Notes: a model not told the origin generated them from the sequence alone. A stretch of DNA of 64,000 nucleotides from JAUASV01 sp047605685 (GCA_047605685.1 JASGFF010000002.1:1-64000); one strand, 5' to 3'. Shown: positions 24,117-33,624, counted from the first letter of the stretch. Numbers and translations are program-made.

Positions 24117-25198
24117 CAGTACCTCACCCTCGGGTCGATGAGTGCGGCGATCACGTCGACGATGAAGTTCGTCACCGCGACGATCACCGCGAGCAGCGCG
24201 ACGATGCCCTGCACCGCCACGAAGTCGCGGGCGCCGAGGTAGTGGCCGAGCTGGTAGCCGAGGCCGCGCCACTCGAACGTGGTCTCGGTGAGGATCGCGC
24301 CGCCGAGCAGCATCGCGATCTGCAGGCCCATCACCGTGATCACCGGGATGAGCGCGGGCTTGAAGGCGTTGCGGGTCACCAGCCGCAGCTCGGTCACGCC
24401 GCGCGAGCGTGCCGCGTCGATGTAGTCGCGCGAGAGCGTGCCGATCACGTTGGTGCGCACCAGGCGCAGGAACACGCCCGCGGTGAGCAGGCCGAGCGCG
24501 AGCGCGGGCAGCACGGCGTGCTCCAGCAGGTCGGCGACATCCGTCCAACTGCCCAGTCGGATCGCGTCGAGCAGGTAGATGCCGGTGGGGTTCGTGATCG
24601 ACTGCATGTCGATCTCGGTGCGCGTGGACGCCCGACCGGCGACCGGCAGCACGCCGAGCCACACCGAGAACACCAGCTTCAGCAGCAGGCCGACGAAGAA
24701 CACCGGCGTGGCGTACCAGAGGATCGCGAGCACCCGCAGCACGGCGTCGGGCCAGCGGTCGCGCAGCCGGCCGGCGAGCAGGCCGAGCGGAACGCCCACG
24801 ACAACCGCGACGAAGACGGCGTAGACGGCCAGCTCGAGCGTCGCCCCGCCGTACTCGAGGAGCAGCTGGCCGATCGGGGTGCCGTCGGTGAGCGCGGTGC
24901 CGAAGTCGCCGCGGGCGATCTGGCCGAGGTACTCGACGTACTGCAGCAGGATCGGCCGGTCGTAGCCGGCAGCGTGGATGCGGCGGGCGAGCTCGTCCGC
25001 GGCCAGGCGACCGCCCTGCGAGGCGGTGATCGGGTCGCCGGTGAGCCGCATGAGGAAGAACACCATCGTCACGAGGATGAACACCGTGGGGATGATGAGC
25101 AGGAAGCGCACGACCAGGTAGCGCCACAGCCCGCCGCCGGCGGAGCGCGAGCGACGACGCGGGGCCGAGGCCGGCGCCTGGGCTGCACTCGAGCTCAC
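24116..25198 (-). CDS. ABC importer permease (DppB/OppB type)
   Basis: A 360-residue permease with six helices, starting LWRYLVVRFLLIIPTVFILVTMVFFLMRLTGDP as in DppB. The EAA motif is YIDAARSRGVTELRLVTRNAFKPALIPVIT. It pairs with the DppC-like subunit. The GTG at 25198 is preceded by AAAGG nine bases upstream. An Arg/Ser-rich N-terminal extension of about 25 residues precedes the first helix. Confidence 0.93.
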   Translation of the reverse strand: MSSSAAQAPASAPRRRSRSAGGGLWRYLVVRFLLIIPTVFILVTMVFFLMRLTGDPITASQGGRLAADELARRIHAAGYDRPILLQYVEYLGQIARGDFGTALTDGTPIGQLLLEYGGATLELAVYAVFVAVVVGVPLGLLAGRLRDRWPDAVLRVLAILWYATPVFFVGLLLKLVFSVWLGVLPVAGRASTRTEIDMQSITNPTGIYLLDAIRLGSWTDVADLLEHAVLPALALGLLTAGVFLRLVRTNVIGTLSRDYIDAARSRGVTELRLVTRNAFKPALIPVITVMGLQIAMLLGGAILTETTFEWRGLGYQLGHYLGARDFVAVQGIVALLAVIVAVTNFIVDVIAALIDPRVRY

Positions 25199-25262
25199 GG
25201 TCAGGGCCTTTCATGACGGGCGCCGACGGGCGCCTTCCCAGCGTAGGCGATCGGGTGCGGAC

Positions 25263-25300
25263 GGCGGTCGGGGCGGCGCCTGCGCACCGCCCCGACCGCC
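25263..25300. terminator. Strong 14-bp hairpin between receptor and permease genes
   Basis: GGCGGTCGGGGCGG (25263-25276) pairs perfectly with CCGCCCCGACCGCC (25287-25300) around a ten-base loop. It lies just after the receptor gene and before dppB on the transcribed minus strand. There is no T-run. It could stabilise the receptor mRNA or partly terminate, giving more receptor than permease. Confidence 0.55.
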
Positions 25301-25308
25301 CGCCGGCC

Positions 25309-26973
25309 TCAGCTCTTCGAGACGAAGCCGTAACGGAACTTGAACGAGGCGTCGAGGGTGACGCCCGAGATGTCCGTGCCGGTCACCGCCACCTGGGAGC
25401 CCTGCAGCAGCGGCAGCGTCGGCAGCTGGGCCGCGACATCCTCCTGGGTCTTCTCGATGGCCTCCTCGCGGGCGTCCGCGTCGGTCGTCGTGTACTCGGT
25501 CACGAGGTCCTCCTGCACGGTCGCGTCGTCGAAGTGGTTGCCGAGGAAGTTGTCCTCCGAGAAGAACGGGGTCAGGTAGTTGTCGGCGTCGGAGAAGTCC
25601 GGGAACCAGCCGAGCTGGTAGGCCGGATAGGCGTCCTGGGTGCGCTCCTGCGAGTAGGTGGCGTACTCGGTCGACTGCAGGTCGACGGTGAACAGGCCGC
25701 TCGACTCGAGCTGCTCCTTGATCGCCGCGTACTCGTCCGCGCTCGACGGGCCGTAGTGGCCGTCGGAGACGTACTGCAGCTTGAGGTCGATCGGGGTGTC
25801 CACGCCCGCGGCCTCGAGCGTCGCGGCCGCCTTGTCGGCGTCGGGTCCGCCGTCGCCGTCGCCGTAGAGGTCCTCGAGCACGGTGGTGGCTCCGGTGAGT
25901 CCGTCGGGCACGTAGGAGTACAGCGGCGTGTAGGTGTCCTTGTACACGTCGGTGGCGATGGCCTCGCGGTCGATGAGGTCGGCGGCGGCCTGGCGCACGG
26001 CGAGGGCCTTGTCGGCGTCCGCGTCATCCGTGTCGGTGCCGTAGGGCTGGGTGGCGAAGTTGAACACGATGTAGCGGATCTCGCCGCCGGGACCGTCGAC
26101 CACGTTCACGCTGTCGTCCGAGCGCAGGTCCTCGATGTCGGTGGCCGAGAGGCTGCGGAACGCCACGTCGATGTTGCCCTGCTGCACGTCGAGCTTGAGG
26201 TTCGACGAGTCGGTGTAGTACTTGAGCGTCACCGACGTCGTCTGCGCCGCGCCGAGCAGCCCCTCGTAGCCGTCGTAGGCCTCGAACTGCACGAGCTTGT
26301 TCAGGTCATAGTCGGTGATCGTGTACTGCCCGGCGAAGGCGTTCGCGGCCACGATGTCGGCGTCGGAGGTGATCGAGTCGGCCGAGAACACCTCCTCGTC
26401 GACGATCGGCCCGGCGGGGCTCGAGAGCACCTGCTCGAACGTCTGGTCGTTCGCGGACTTGAGGTGGAAGTCGACGGTCAGGTCGTCGGGCGCGTCGACG
26501 CTGTCGAGGTTCGCCAGCAGCGAGCTCGGGCCGTTGCCGTTGTCCGCGCCGCTGGCACCGATGGTGAGCTGACGCTGGAACGTGAACACGACGTCGCTGG
26601 AGGTCAGGTCGTCGCCGTTGGCCCACTTGAGCCCGGACTTCAGAGTGACCTCGAACGTCGTCGGGTCGGTGAACTCGCCGGACTCGGCGATGTCGGGCTC
26701 GACGTCGGGCGATCCCGCGGGTGTGTTGAACAGGAACGGGAAAACCTGGTTCATGATCGCGAAGGAGCCGTTGTCGTAGCTGCCCGCGGGATCGAGGAAC
26801 GTCACCGTGTCGGTGGTCCCGATGATGATGCTGTCGTCGTCGGACGAGTCGTCGCCCGAGGTCGTCGCGCAGCCCGCCAGCACGAGCGCGACGCCCGAGA
26901 TGCCGGCGACGACCGCGAGGGCGCGCCGTGATGCGAGCACGGGTATGAGCCGGGATGTGAGCACGGATGCCAT
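25309..26973 (-). CDS. ABC importer substrate-binding lipoprotein (SBP family 5)
   Basis: A 554-residue receptor. The signal peptide has the lipobox LAGC at 32-35 with lipidated C35. The mature part begins with an acidic Ser/Asp linker and carries the SBP_bac_5 blocks LKSGLKWANGDDLTSSDVVFTFQR, VRQAAADLIDREAIA and YPAYQLGWFPDFSDADNYLTPFFS. The family binds peptides or, less often, nickel, opines or sugars. It is the first gene of the five-gene importer operon. A GAGG-rich site precedes the ATG at 26973. Confidence 0.93.
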   Translation of the reverse strand: MASVLTSRLIPVLASRRALAVVAGISGVALVLAGCATTSGDDSSDDDSIIIGTTDTVTFLDPAGSYDNGSFAIMNQVFPFLFNTPAGSPDVEPDIAESGEFTDPTTFEVTLKSGLKWANGDDLTSSDVVFTFQRQLTIGASGADNGNGPSSLLANLDSVDAPDDLTVDFHLKSANDQTFEQVLSSPAGPIVDEEVFSADSITSDADIVAANAFAGQYTITDYDLNKLVQFEAYDGYEGLLGAAQTTSVTLKYYTDSSNLKLDVQQGNIDVAFRSLSATDIEDLRSDDSVNVVDGPGGEIRYIVFNFATQPYGTDTDDADADKALAVRQAAADLIDREAIATDVYKDTYTPLYSYVPDGLTGATTVLEDLYGDGDGGPDADKAAATLEAAGVDTPIDLKLQYVSDGHYGPSSADEYAAIKEQLESSGLFTVDLQSTEYATYSQERTQDAYPAYQLGWFPDFSDADNYLTPFFSEDNFLGNHFDDATVQEDLVTEYTTTDADAREEAIEKTQEDVAAQLPTLPLLQGSQVAVTGTDISGVTLDASFKFRYGFVSKS

Positions 26974-27152
26974 GTCCGCTACCTCTTCCTCTTTGTCTGA
27001 TCCGGACGCACGGGGCCCCGGGATGCTGTGGCTTCCGGTCTAGCAGAGCGGTGCTCGCACCCGGGCTCAGATGACGGATGTTTACCCAAGCGCAACATCC
27101 GCGCCTCGCGCGGGCCCGCCACCGGGCGCGGCGTCCCGCGGCCGTTGCCCTT
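26974..27152 (-). promoter_or_regulatory. Leader region of the ABC importer operon
   Basis: These 179 bases separate dnaG from the receptor gene. TAGACC near 27042 is a possible -10 and the purine-rich AAAGAGGAAGAGG is the ribosome-binding region. No riboswitch or palindromic operator was recognised. Confidence 0.3.
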
Positions 27153-29018
27153 CTATTCCTCGCGCAGCGAGCGGCGCGAGGCCTCGATGTCGACGAGCTC
27201 ACGCTGCAGCTCGCGGTAGCGCTCGGGGTCGGCGGCGGCGTCCGTGCGCTGCAGCGCCCCGACCAGGTCGCGCTTGCGACGGAACAGCTCGCGGTCGACG
27301 ACGTCCGCGACGAGCCGGCGGGCGTAGCCGGCGATGCGGTCCTCGCTCGCCGGCAGCGGCGCGACGGCGAGCTGCTGCGCGAGGGCCGCATAGCCGCCGG
27401 GCACCTCCTCGACGATCGTGCGCACCCAGTCCGGCCGCTGGAGGGCGTCGAGGTGCAGGCCGATCGCGTCCCGGATCGCCGCGAGCGGCTCCCGGACGAA
27501 GCGCACCGTCAGCAGCCGGCCGATGAGCTCGGCGCCGACGTCGGCGGGCCGCTGCAGCACCGCCATGAGCGCGTCGCGCTCGGCGCGCGTCTCCGGGTCG
27601 TTCGGCAGGCTCGCGAGCGACACCTCGGCGGGGCGCGGCTGCTGATCCGGCGGCTCCGGCTCGGCAGCGCCACGGCGCCGACCCCCGCCCGCGGGCGGTC
27701 GGGCCAGGTAGCGGCGCACGTCGAGCGGGTCGACGCCGGTCCACTTCGCGATCTCGCGCGCATAGCCCTCGCGCAGCGCGGCGTCCCGGATGCCGGCGAT
27801 GATCGGCGCCGAGGCGCGGATGGCCGCCGCCCGGCCCTCGGCGGTCTCCAGGTCGTGCCGGTCCAGCTCCCGGCGGATCATGAACTCGAACATCGGCTTG
27901 CGGCCGCGCACCAGCCGGCGCACCGCCTCGTCGCCGCGCTCGAGCCGCAGGTCGCAGGGGTCCAGGCCGTCGGGGGCGACGGCCACGAACGTCTGCGCGG
28001 CGAAGCGCTGCTCCTCGGCGAAGGCGCGCTGGGCCGCCTTCTGGCCGGCCTCGTCCGGGTCGAACGTGAACACCACCTCGCCGGTCGCCGCGACGTTGGG
28101 GTTGTCGGCGTCGCCGAGCAGACGGCGGATGACCTTGATGTGCTCGACGCCGAAGGCGGTGCCGCAGGTCGCGACGGCCGTCGTCACGCCGGCGAGGTGG
28201 CAGGCCATGACATCCGTGTAGCCCTCGACGATCACCACCTGCTTGCCGCGCGCGATGTCCCGCCGGGCCAGGTCGAGGCCGTAGAGCACCTGGCTCTTCT
28301 TGTAGACGGCGGTCTCGGGCGTGTTGAGGTACTTCGGGCCGGTGTCGGCCTCGAGCAGACGGCGGGCGCCGAAGCCGAGCGTCGCACCGGTGACATCCCG
28401 GATCGGCCAGACCAGCCGGGAGCGGAACCGGTCGTAGAGCTCACCCCGCTCGCCGCGGCCGACGAGGCCGGCGGCGGTGAGCTCCTCGGCGCTGAAGCCC
28501 TGCCGGCCGAGCTCCGCCGCGAGCGCGCCGCCGCGCGGCGCGAAGCCGATGCCGAAGCGCTGCGCGGCGGCCGGGTCGAAGCCACGCTCGCCGAGGAAGC
28601 GGCGGCCGGGCTCCGCCTCGGGGCCGCCGAGCTGCCGGGCGAAGAACTCCTCGGCGGCGGCGTTCGCGGCCAGCAGCCGGGCCCGGTTGCCGTGGTCGCT
28701 CGCCTGGCCGCCATCCTCGTAGTGCAGCTCGTAGCCGAGCCGCGCGGCGAGCCGCTCGACGGCCTCGGAGAACGTCAACTGGTCCACCTTCTGCAGGAAC
28801 GTGAACACGTCGCCGCCCTCGCCGCAGCCGAAGCAGTGGTAGAAGCCCACCTGGGGGCGCACATGGAAGCTCGGGCTGCGCTCGTCGTGGAAGGGGCAGA
28901 GCCCCTTGAACGAGCCGCCGCCGGCGCTCTTGAGCGTCACCTGCTCGCCGATGACGTCGGCGATGTTGGTGCGCGAGCGGACCTCGTCGATGTCGCTGCG
29001 TCGGATGAGGCCGGGCAC
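27153..29018 (-). CDS. dnaG: DNA primase
   Basis: DnaG makes RNA primers at the replication fork. The 621-residue protein has the CHC2 zinc site (C41, H44, C62, C65), the RNA polymerase core, and the Toprim motifs VIVEGYTDVMACHLAG and VFTFDPDEAGQKAA with metal-binding acidic residues. The C-terminal DnaB-binding region is divergent, as in actinobacteria. The GTG at 29018 has a TAGGAT -10 exactly six bases upstream, so dnaG can be transcribed leaderless and apart from dgt. Confidence 0.97.
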   Translation of the reverse strand: MPGLIRRSDIDEVRSRTNIADVIGEQVTLKSAGGGSFKGLCPFHDERSPSFHVRPQVGFYHCFGCGEGGDVFTFLQKVDQLTFSEAVERLAARLGYELHYEDGGQASDHGNRARLLAANAAAEEFFARQLGGPEAEPGRRFLGERGFDPAAAQRFGIGFAPRGGALAAELGRQGFSAEELTAAGLVGRGERGELYDRFRSRLVWPIRDVTGATLGFGARRLLEADTGPKYLNTPETAVYKKSQVLYGLDLARRDIARGKQVVIVEGYTDVMACHLAGVTTAVATCGTAFGVEHIKVIRRLLGDADNPNVAATGEVVFTFDPDEAGQKAAQRAFAEEQRFAAQTFVAVAPDGLDPCDLRLERGDEAVRRLVRGRKPMFEFMIRRELDRHDLETAEGRAAAIRASAPIIAGIRDAALREGYAREIAKWTGVDPLDVRRYLARPPAGGGRRRGAAEPEPPDQQPRPAEVSLASLPNDPETRAERDALMAVLQRPADVGAELIGRLLTVRFVREPLAAIRDAIGLHLDALQRPDWVRTIVEEVPGGYAALAQQLAVAPLPASEDRIAGYARRLVADVVDRELFRRKRDLVGALQRTDAAADPERYRELQRELVDIEASRRSLREE

Positions 29019-29024
29019 GCCAGA

Positions 29025-29030
29025 ATCCTA
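29025..29030 (-). promoter_or_regulatory. Leaderless-type -10 for dnaG (TAGGAT)
   Basis: TAGGAT on the minus strand ends six bases before the GTG at 29018. Confidence 0.5.
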
Positions 29031-29115
29031 CGGTCCGGCCGGCCGGCGCCGCGGGCGCCCCTCCTCACGGGCCCGTGGTCGGCGACCGAGACCCGAGCGC
29101 CGAGGCCCCGCCGAT

Positions 29116-30357
29116 TCAGCCGGCCAGGCGGGCGTGCCAGGCGGTGGCGGACTGGTCGGTGAGCGAGGCCACCTGATCGACGACGACGCGCTTGCGCGCC
29201 GCGTCGTCGGCCGCCTGCTCCCAGTCGACGGCGAACACGGAGTCGAGGTCGCGGCCCTCGCGCTGCAGCAGCGCGTCGGCCAGGTGGGTGAGCACCGCCC
29301 GCTGCTCGGCGTAGATCGGCTGCCGCGCATTGGTCGACATCACGTTCGCCGCGACGATGCCCTTGAGCACGGCGATCTCCGCGCGGGTGTCCTCGGGCAC
29401 GACGACGTCGGCGGCGAAGCGGGTGAGCGCCCGGCGCGGATGCTCCCGCCGGGTGGCGTGCACGGCCGCGTGCGCGAAGCGGCCGATGAGCTGCGAGGTG
29501 AGGTTCTTGAGCCGGGCCAGGTCGACGCGGGTGCCGTCCCAGCCCTCCAGCCAGTCCGGCAGGCGCTCCAGCCGGTCGAAGGCCGCGGCGAGGGCGTCGT
29601 GGCCGAGCTCGCCGCCGATCCACGCGACCATGCTCGTCACGAGAGCGTCGTGGTCGACGCGACTGCCGAGCGCCCGCACGTCCAGGTATCCCGAGACGAC
29701 GGCATCCTCGAAGTCGTGCGCCGAGTAGGCGATGTCGTCGGCCAGGTCCATCACCTGCGCCTCGATGCACAGCCGCCGATCCGGGGCGCCCTCGCGCATC
29801 CACCGGAACACCGGCTCGTCGTCGGCGTAGACGCCGAACTTGCGGCGGCCGCTCGGGTCGCCGACGCTCGTGGCCTGCGGCCAGGGGTACTTGCAGGCGG
29901 CGTCGAGGCTCGCCCGGGTGAGGTTGAGGCCGTAGCTGCGGCCGTCGGGGCCGAACACCTTGGGCTCGATGCGGGTGAGCACCCGCAGGTTCTGCGCGTT
30001 GCCCTCGAAGCCGCCGATGTCCTCGGCCCAGGCGTTGAGGGCGCGCTCGCCGTTGTGCCCGAAGGGCGGATGGCCGATGTCGTGCGCCAGGCAGGCGGTC
30101 TCGGCGACGTCCGGGTCCAGGCCGAGCGCCCCGCCGATCTCATGGCCGATCTGGGCGACCTCGAGCGAGTGCGTCAGCCGGGTGCGGGCGAAGTCGAGCC
30201 CCTGGGTGGGGCTGAGCACCTGTGTCTTCGCGGCGAGCCGCCGCAGCGCGCTGGAGTGCAGCAGCCGCGCCCGGTCGCGGGCGAAGTCACTGCGCGGGTT
30301 GCGGTGCTCCTCGGGCAGCCAGCGCTCGGCGTCGGCACCGCCGTAGCCGGCGCTCAT
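29116..30357 (-). CDS. dgt: Deoxyguanosinetriphosphate triphosphohydrolase-like protein
   Basis: A 413-residue HD-superfamily hydrolase that cleaves dNTPs to deoxynucleosides and triphosphate. HD motifs are RTRLTHSLEVAQIGHEI, TACLAHDIGHPPFGHNGE and VMDLADDIAYSAHDFEDAV. The start MSAGYGGADAERWLPEE at 30357 is chosen over a longer frame that would run back into dus. It lies seven bases after the dus stop, followed by dnaG, an order common in actinobacteria. Confidence 0.93.
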   Translation of the reverse strand: MSAGYGGADAERWLPEEHRNPRSDFARDRARLLHSSALRRLAAKTQVLSPTQGLDFARTRLTHSLEVAQIGHEIGGALGLDPDVAETACLAHDIGHPPFGHNGERALNAWAEDIGGFEGNAQNLRVLTRIEPKVFGPDGRSYGLNLTRASLDAACKYPWPQATSVGDPSGRRKFGVYADDEPVFRWMREGAPDRRLCIEAQVMDLADDIAYSAHDFEDAVVSGYLDVRALGSRVDHDALVTSMVAWIGGELGHDALAAAFDRLERLPDWLEGWDGTRVDLARLKNLTSQLIGRFAHAAVHATRREHPRRALTRFAADVVVPEDTRAEIAVLKGIVAANVMSTNARQPIYAEQRAVLTHLADALLQREGRDLDSVFAVDWEQAADDAARKRVVVDQVASLTDQSATAWHARLAG

Positions 30358-30364
30358 CCGCGGC

Positions 30365-31561
30365 TCAGCCACCGCTGTGCTGCAGCTCGGCGGCGGCGAC
30401 CTCGGCGCGGCGGGAGACGGCCAGCTCGCGGGAGGCGAGCCAGTGCTCGGGCAGGGCGGGCGTCTTCGGCGTGCCGGCGCGGCCGCGCTGGCCCTCCGCG
30501 TCGGCACCGGGATAGGGCTCGTCGCGGTCGAGCCTGCCCAGCAGCGCGTCGATCTCGGCGAGGCTCGAGCCCGTCGCGAGCGCGGCCCGCACGTCGCCGC
30601 CGACCGGGTAGCCCTTGAAATACCAGGCCACGTGCTTGCGGATGTCGCGGCAGCCCCGCTCCTCGCTGTCGAAGAACTCCACGAGCAGCTCCGCGTGCCG
30701 GCGGAAGGCGTCGGCGACCTCGCCGAGCGTCGGCTCAGCCCGCCGGCCCGCGCCGGTGAGCGCCGCGCTCAGCTCCGCGAACAGCCAGGGCTTGCCGAGG
30801 CAGCCGCGGCCGACGACGACGCCGTCGCAGCCGGTCTCGGCCATCATCCGCACGGCGTCGGCACCGGACCAGATGTCGCCGTTGCCGAGGACCGGCACCT
30901 CGCCGACCGCATCCTTCAGCCGGGCGATCGCGCCCCAGTCGGCGTGCCCGGAGTAGAACTCGCTCGCGGTGCGGGCGTGCAGCGCGATGTAGCCGACGCC
31001 GGCGCCGGCCGCGATGCGGCCCGCCTCGAGGTAGGTCAGGTGCGCGGCATCGATGCCGGTGCGCATCTTCACCGTCAGCGGCACCTCGCCCGCGGCGCGC
31101 ACCGCGGCCTCGACGATCTCCCGGAACAGGTCGAGCTTCCAGGGCAGTGCCGCGCCGCCGCCCTTGCGGGTCACCTTGGGCACCGGGCAGCCGAAGTTCA
31201 GGTCGATGTGGTCGGCACGGTCCTCGGCGACGAGGATCGTCACGGCCTCGCGCACCGTCGCCGGGTCGACGCCGTACAGCTGGATGCTGCGGGGCGTCTC
31301 CGACTCGTGGTGGGCGATGAGCCGCATCGTCTCGGGCGTGCGCTCGACGAGCGCCCGGCTCGTGATCATCTCGCTCACGTAGAGCCCCGCTCCGTACTCC
31401 CGGCACAGCCGGCGGAAGGCGGTGTTCGTGATGCCGGCCATCGGCGCGAGCACGACGGGCACCGGGATGCGCAGCGGCCCGAGGCGCAACGGCCCATGGC
31501 ACGACGGCCCGGGGCGCAGCGCGGGCGCGGAGGCGGCGAGGGTCGCGGACATCCGCTCCAT
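30365..31561 (-). CDS. dusB: tRNA-dihydrouridine synthase
   Basis: A 398-residue FMN enzyme that reduces specific tRNA uridines. The TIM barrel carries VVLAPMAGITNTAFRRLCREYGAGLYVSEMI, DHIDLNFGCPVPKVTRKGGGAALPW with the catalytic Cys, VKMRTGID, HARTASEFYSGHADW and GNGDIWSGADAVRMM. The C-terminal helical domain contains RDIRKHVAWYFKGYPVG. The product groups with the DusB-like enzymes of Gram-positive bacteria. Either ATG in MERMSATL could be the start. Confidence 0.93.
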   Translation of the reverse strand: MERMSATLAASAPALRPGPSCHGPLRLGPLRIPVPVVLAPMAGITNTAFRRLCREYGAGLYVSEMITSRALVERTPETMRLIAHHESETPRSIQLYGVDPATVREAVTILVAEDRADHIDLNFGCPVPKVTRKGGGAALPWKLDLFREIVEAAVRAAGEVPLTVKMRTGIDAAHLTYLEAGRIAAGAGVGYIALHARTASEFYSGHADWGAIARLKDAVGEVPVLGNGDIWSGADAVRMMAETGCDGVVVGRGCLGKPWLFAELSAALTGAGRRAEPTLGEVADAFRRHAELLVEFFDSEERGCRDIRKHVAWYFKGYPVGGDVRAALATGSSLAEIDALLGRLDRDEPYPGADAEGQRGRAGTPKTPALPEHWLASRELAVSRRAEVAAAELQHSGG

Positions 31562-31591
31562 TCTCGCAGAGCGGACGCCCCCGGCCCGGCC

Positions 31592-32827
31592 CTAGAGTGC
31601 GCCGCCGCCGAGGGCGCGCAGCCGCGCCCGCTCGGCGTCGCGCTCGGCGGCCACCTCGACACAGGCCTCGACGAAGCGCTCGCGCGACTGCTCCGGGCTG
31701 AGCGCGGAGAGGTAGCGGCGCACGAGCTCGGCGCGCGGCGCCGGGTCGTCGTGCGCGAGCAGCCCGGCCACGATCTCCGGCGCCCGGCCGGCGTCCGCGG
31801 CGCTCAGCCGCGGCAGGGCGGCGAGCATCCCGCCGTCGGCCGCTGCGGCCTGCGCGCCGGCCGGCTCGGTGACCAGCAGCGGCCGCAGCGTGGGCAGCCA
31901 GGCGCTCGCGACCGCGGAGACGTCGGTGATGAGCAGATCGGTGCGCGCGAAGCTCGCCTCAAGGCTCTCCCGCTCGGCGCGGACCACCCGGTTGCCGCTG
32001 CCGGCGGCCGTGACGGCGTCCGCGATCGCCCGGGTCGCGGCCGCGTACTCGCCGCTCGTGACACCGGAGAGCGGGTGCGGGCGGAACTCGACCCGGTAGC
32101 GGCCGTCGGCGAGCAGGGCGCGCACCATCGTCTCGCCGTGCGAGAGCACCGAGCTGTAGGCGACCGAGGGCTGGGCGCCCTCCCAGGTGGGGGCGTAGAG
32201 CAGCCGCCGACGCACGTCGGGGGCCGGGATGAGCGCGAGCGACGCGTTCTGCGGCTGCCCGATGACCTTGGTGTGCGCCGCGACGTCGTACTTCGCCAGC
32301 CGCAGCCGCACCCGCTCGATCGCGGCCTCGCCGGGCAGGAAGGCGTAGTCGTAGGCCTTGAGCTGGTTGGAGGCGGACACCCCCTTGTCGCTGTCGCCGT
32401 GGCCGAGATAGACGTGCATGAGGGAGGTGAAGCGCAGGCACTCGAAGTTGCGCGGGGCGTGCGAGACGTAGAGGGCGAGCTTGACGTCGCTGCGGCCGAG
32501 CAGGTCGTCGAGGGTGCCGTAGCGGGCGATCGTCGCGACCGGCAGCTCGGTGAGCGCGCCGAGTCGCGCCGTGACCCGGGAGTCCTGGGTGACGATCTGC
32601 ACCGGCAGCCGCTCGTGCAACCGCTCGAGGGCCGGCAGCCAGGGCGTGAGCTGGTAGAGGCTGTCGAGGGCGTCGGGGAAGTAGACGAGCACGCGCGCGT
32701 CGAGACGGGAGCCGGCCAGGCGGGCGTCCTCGCCGAGGCGGTCGACCATCGTGCGGGGGAAGAGCCTGCTGCGGCGCACCGCCGCCACGAGCAGGGACTG
32801 CAGTCGGCGTCGCAGGCTCATGAGCAC
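31592..32827 (-). CDS. CDP-glycerol glycerophosphotransferase family protein (TagB/TagF-like)
   Basis: A 411-residue protein of the Glyphos_transf family, which transfers glycerophosphate units when building teichoic-acid-like polymers. Characteristic blocks are HVYLGHGDSDKGVSASNQLKAYDYAFLPGEAA, LLYAPTWEG, YRVEFRPHPLSG and DLLITDVSAVASAWLPTLRPLLV. The partner cytidylyltransferase is not in the window. I chose the GTG at 32827 because TATCGT sits exactly six bases upstream; an ATG two codons later (32821) is the alternative. It may feed polymers to LCP enzymes such as the one at 14843-16132. Confidence 0.85.
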   Translation of the reverse strand: MLMSLRRRLQSLLVAAVRRSRLFPRTMVDRLGEDARLAGSRLDARVLVYFPDALDSLYQLTPWLPALERLHERLPVQIVTQDSRVTARLGALTELPVATIARYGTLDDLLGRSDVKLALYVSHAPRNFECLRFTSLMHVYLGHGDSDKGVSASNQLKAYDYAFLPGEAAIERVRLRLAKYDVAAHTKVIGQPQNASLALIPAPDVRRRLLYAPTWEGAQPSVAYSSVLSHGETMVRALLADGRYRVEFRPHPLSGVTSGEYAAATRAIADAVTAAGSGNRVVRAERESLEASFARTDLLITDVSAVASAWLPTLRPLLVTEPAGAQAAAADGGMLAALPRLSAADAGRAPEIVAGLLAHDDPAPRAELVRRYLSALSPEQSRERFVEACVEVAAERDAERARLRALGGGAL

Positions 32828-32833
32828 GCGACG

Positions 32834-32839
32834 ACGATA
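32834..32839 (-). promoter_or_regulatory. Leaderless-type -10 (TATCGT)
   Basis: TATCGT on the minus strand ends six bases before the GTG at 32827. Confidence 0.45.
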
Positions 32840-32893
32840 CCCGGGCGGGCTCGGCCGGCGTACCCCGCTCGCCCGGCATCCCCGCTCGCCCGG

Positions 32894-32899
32894 TATTCT
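32894..32899 (+). promoter_or_regulatory. Leaderless-type -10 for the DUF4191 gene (TATTCT)
   Basis: TATTCT ends seven bases before the ATG at 32907. Confidence 0.45.
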
Positions 32900-32906
32900 C
32901 GGGACC

Positions 32907-33614
32907 ATGCCTCGCGCCAAGGACCAGAACGCGGAGCCCGGCCGCATCCGCCAGATGTGGGACGTGCTCCAGATGACCCGCCGCCACGATCCCGCGGTCA
33001 CCTGGCTCCTCGCCCTCGTCACCCTGCTGCCGATCCTCGCGGCCCTGCTGCTCGGCCTGCTGCTGGTGCCGCCCGCCAGCAACGTGATCGGCTTCGTGCT
33101 GCTCATCGTCGTCGGACTGCTCGCCGGGGTGCTGCTGTTCCTGCTCGTGCTCGGTCGGCGCGCGGAGCGCGTCGCCTACTCGCAGATCGCCGGGCAGCCG
33201 GGGGCCGTGGGCGCGGTGCTGAAGTCCTCGCTGCGCGGCAGCTGGATCGGCACCGAGATGCCGGTGAAGGTGAGCCCGAAGACCCAGGACGCCGTCTACC
33301 GCGCCGTCGGCCGCGGCGGGGTGGTGCTCATCGGCGAGGGCCCGCGCTCGCGCACGAAGCGCATGCTCGAGGACGAGGGCCGCGCCGTGCAGCGCTTCCT
33401 CGCGAACGTGCCGGTCAGCTACCTCTACGTCGGCCCGGACCCGGACTCGGTGCCGCTGCACAAGCTGCCGACGGCCATCCGCAAGCACCGCCGCGTGCTG
33501 CGCAAGCAGGAGGTCGCCGCCGTCAACAACCGGCTCAGCTCGCTCGGCAAGAACCAGCTGCCGATCCCGAAGGGCATCGACCCCGCGCGCGTGCGCGCCC
33601 CCCGACCGCGCTGA
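32907..33614 (+). CDS. DUF4191 family membrane protein
   Basis: A 235-residue protein with a basic cytoplasmic N-terminus (RIRQMWDVLQMTRRHDPAV), two adjacent transmembrane helices (WLLALVTLLPILAALLLGLLLV and VIGFVLLIVVGLLAGVLLFLLVLG) and a soluble C-terminal domain with SSLRGSWIGTEMPVKVSPKTQDAVYRAVGRGGVVLIGEGP. This matches the conserved actinobacterial DUF4191 family of unknown function. In many relatives the gene sits near glnA, as here. Confidence 0.88.
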   Translation: MPRAKDQNAEPGRIRQMWDVLQMTRRHDPAVTWLLALVTLLPILAALLLGLLLVPPASNVIGFVLLIVVGLLAGVLLFLLVLGRRAERVAYSQIAGQPGAVGAVLKSSLRGSWIGTEMPVKVSPKTQDAVYRAVGRGGVVLIGEGPRSRTKRMLEDEGRAVQRFLANVPVSYLYVGPDPDSVPLHKLPTAIRKHRRVLRKQEVAAVNNRLSSLGKNQLPIPKGIDPARVRAPRPR

Positions 33615-33624
33615 ACGGGCCCGC

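Noticed and set aside
30358..30507. A longer N-terminus for dgt starting at 30507
   Set aside because: It would overlap the 3' end of dus with a Pro/Ser-rich translation unlike the family; MSAGYGG at 30357 is the family-like start.
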